This document shows positions 38,917 through 39,676 of a DNA stretch of 39,676 bases, one piece after another (position 1 is the first letter of the stretch; every line of letters starts with the position of its first letter). The notes under the pieces are model-generated. The model was not told where the DNA came from. It saw only the letters and a program-made list of their open reading frames with translations, and did no database searches. The stretch is from Rhizobium sp. ASV8 (lineage in GTDB: Bacteria > Pseudomonadota > Alphaproteobacteria > Rhizobiales > Rhizobiaceae). The stretch covers positions 1 to 39,676 of the forward strand of contig NZ_JAELUG010000060.1 in the NCBI RefSeq assembly GCF_016429255.1. Reading direction: 5' to 3'. The position numbers and the translations under genes are program-made.

Positions 38917-39676
38917 ATGCGCGAAACCAATTTCATCATTGAAAACAACGCCCGCCACCTCTGGCACCCGATGGCTCACCCGGCCGAAATGCAGGCGCAT
39001 CCGCCGCGCATCGTCAATTCGGGCGAGGGCGTCGAAATCGTCGACATCCAGGGCAAGAAGGTGCTCGATGCCGTCGGTGGCCTTTGGAACGTCAACCTTG
39101 GCTACTCCTGCGAACCGGTAAAGAAGGCGATCCGCGACCAGCTCGACGAACTGCCCTATTACTCGACCTTCCGCGGCACGACGAACTCGCCGCTGATCGA
39201 GCTCTCATACGAACTCGCCGAATGGTTCAAGCCAGACGGTCTAAGCCGTTCCTTCTTCACCTCCGGCGGCTCGGATTCGGTAGAAACCTGCCTGCGGCTG
39301 GCGCGCCAATACCATAAGGTCAACGGCCAGCCCGAGCGCACCAAGTTCGTCGCGTTGAAGAAGGGCTATCACGGCACGCATTTCGGCGGCGCTTCGGTTA
39401 ACGGCAACCAGAATTTCCGCCGCAACTACGAGCCGCTGCTCCCCGGCGTGATCCATCTGCCTGCGCCCTTTCCCTATCGCAACCCATTCAACATGACCGA
39501 TGGCGCAGAGATCGCGGCAGCGATCGGCAGGCTGTTTGAAGACGAAATTGCCTTCCAGGGCGCTGACACCATCGCAGCCCTGATCGTCGAGCCGGTGCTC
39601 GGCGCAGGTGGCGTGATCGTCCCGCACGAGACATTCCTGCCGCTGATGCGCGAGATCTGCGACCGCCATGGTATCC
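38917..39676 (+). CDS. Class III (omega) aminotransferase, 3' end beyond window
   Basis: A pyridoxal-phosphate enzyme that moves an amino group between an amine or omega-amino acid and a keto acid. 253 codons are visible of a family usually near 450. The start ATG has AGAGGAA six bases upstream. Recognisable blocks are HLWHPMAHP, GKKVLDAVGGLWNVNLGYS, FFTSGGSDSVETCLRLARQYH (phosphate-binding) and KKGYHGTHFGGASVNGN. IAALIVEPVLGAGGVIVP, with the conserved glutamate, comes just before the edge. The catalytic lysine lies beyond the window. It is 17 bases after the HAD gene. Diamine, beta-alanine or taurine type cannot be distinguished. Confidence 0.93.
   Translation, partial: MRETNFIIENNARHLWHPMAHPAEMQAHPPRIVNSGEGVEIVDIQGKKVLDAVGGLWNVNLGYSCEPVKKAIRDQLDELPYYSTFRGTTNSPLIELSYELAEWFKPDGLSRSFFTSGGSDSVETCLRLARQYHKVNGQPERTKFVALKKGYHGTHFGGASVNGNQNFRRNYEPLLPGVIHLPAPFPYRNPFNMTDGAEIAAAIGRLFEDEIAFQGADTIAALIVEPVLGAGGVIVPHETFLPLMREICDRHGI

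Noticed and set aside
1..39676. CRISPR arrays, insertion sequences, tRNA or rRNA genes, phage genes
   Set aside because: I looked for regularly spaced repeats, transposase-like frames with terminal repeats, and tRNA/rRNA landmarks by eye and saw none; a computational scan would be needed for certainty.

Overview
The window looks like a chromosomal segment of a GC-rich alphaproteobacterium of the Rhizobiaceae (Rhizobium/Agrobacterium type). This rests on the rhizobial-style kdpFABC and nrdHIEF operons, HU, DUF1269 and NhaP-type antiporter genes, strong GC bias at third codon positions, and many ABC and catabolic genes. I saw no rRNA, tRNA, transposase, prophage or CRISPR array. Taxonomy is an inference from gene content.

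Layout. 1-4961: the potassium-uptake operon kdpF-kdpA-kdpB-kdpC on the minus strand, with kdpC cut by the window edge. It holds two extra single-membrane-segment microproteins (27 aa before kdpF, 53 aa between kdpA and kdpB) and a KdpE-like direct repeat upstream. 5339-8611: a Tim44-domain protein, a small hypothetical gene, an HU-type nucleoid protein and a glycerophosphodiester phosphodiesterase. 8590-12922: class Ib ribonucleotide reductase nrdHIEF on the minus strand, headed by a NrdR-box-like palindrome on the core promoter and a cobalamin riboswitch in the leader. 13033-14353: a lone aztD-like periplasmic zinc metallochaperone behind a Zur-like palindrome.

14368-21261: envelope and stress genes: an acyltransferase-3 membrane protein, a FUSC-family protein, a DUF1269 protein with a small hypothetical partner, a CPA1 Na+/H+ antiporter, a 55-aa membrane protein and a putative glycosyltransferase. 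21266-26269: two regulator/enzyme pairs. One is a PhyH-family dioxygenase divergent from an AraC regulator; the other is a second AraC regulator divergent from hpaBC (4-hydroxyphenylacetate 3-monooxygenase).

26295-39676: a catabolic region. A minus-strand unit encodes a YtcJ-like amidohydrolase and a branched-chain-amino-acid-type ABC importer: binding protein, LivH, a fused LivM-LivG and LivF. A second minus-strand unit encodes an APC permease and an aldehyde dehydrogenase. Divergent from it runs iclR - Tm-1-like (UPF0261) - HAD hydrolase - class III aminotransferase. The amidohydrolase and permease promoters carry the same two-part palindromic control region: ATTTGAA-N7-TTCAAAT plus a second dyad 27-28 bp further out. 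This points to one regulon, probably under the local IclR protein. The inferred theme is import of an amide or amine compound, hydrolysis, transamination and aldehyde oxidation; the substrate is unknown.
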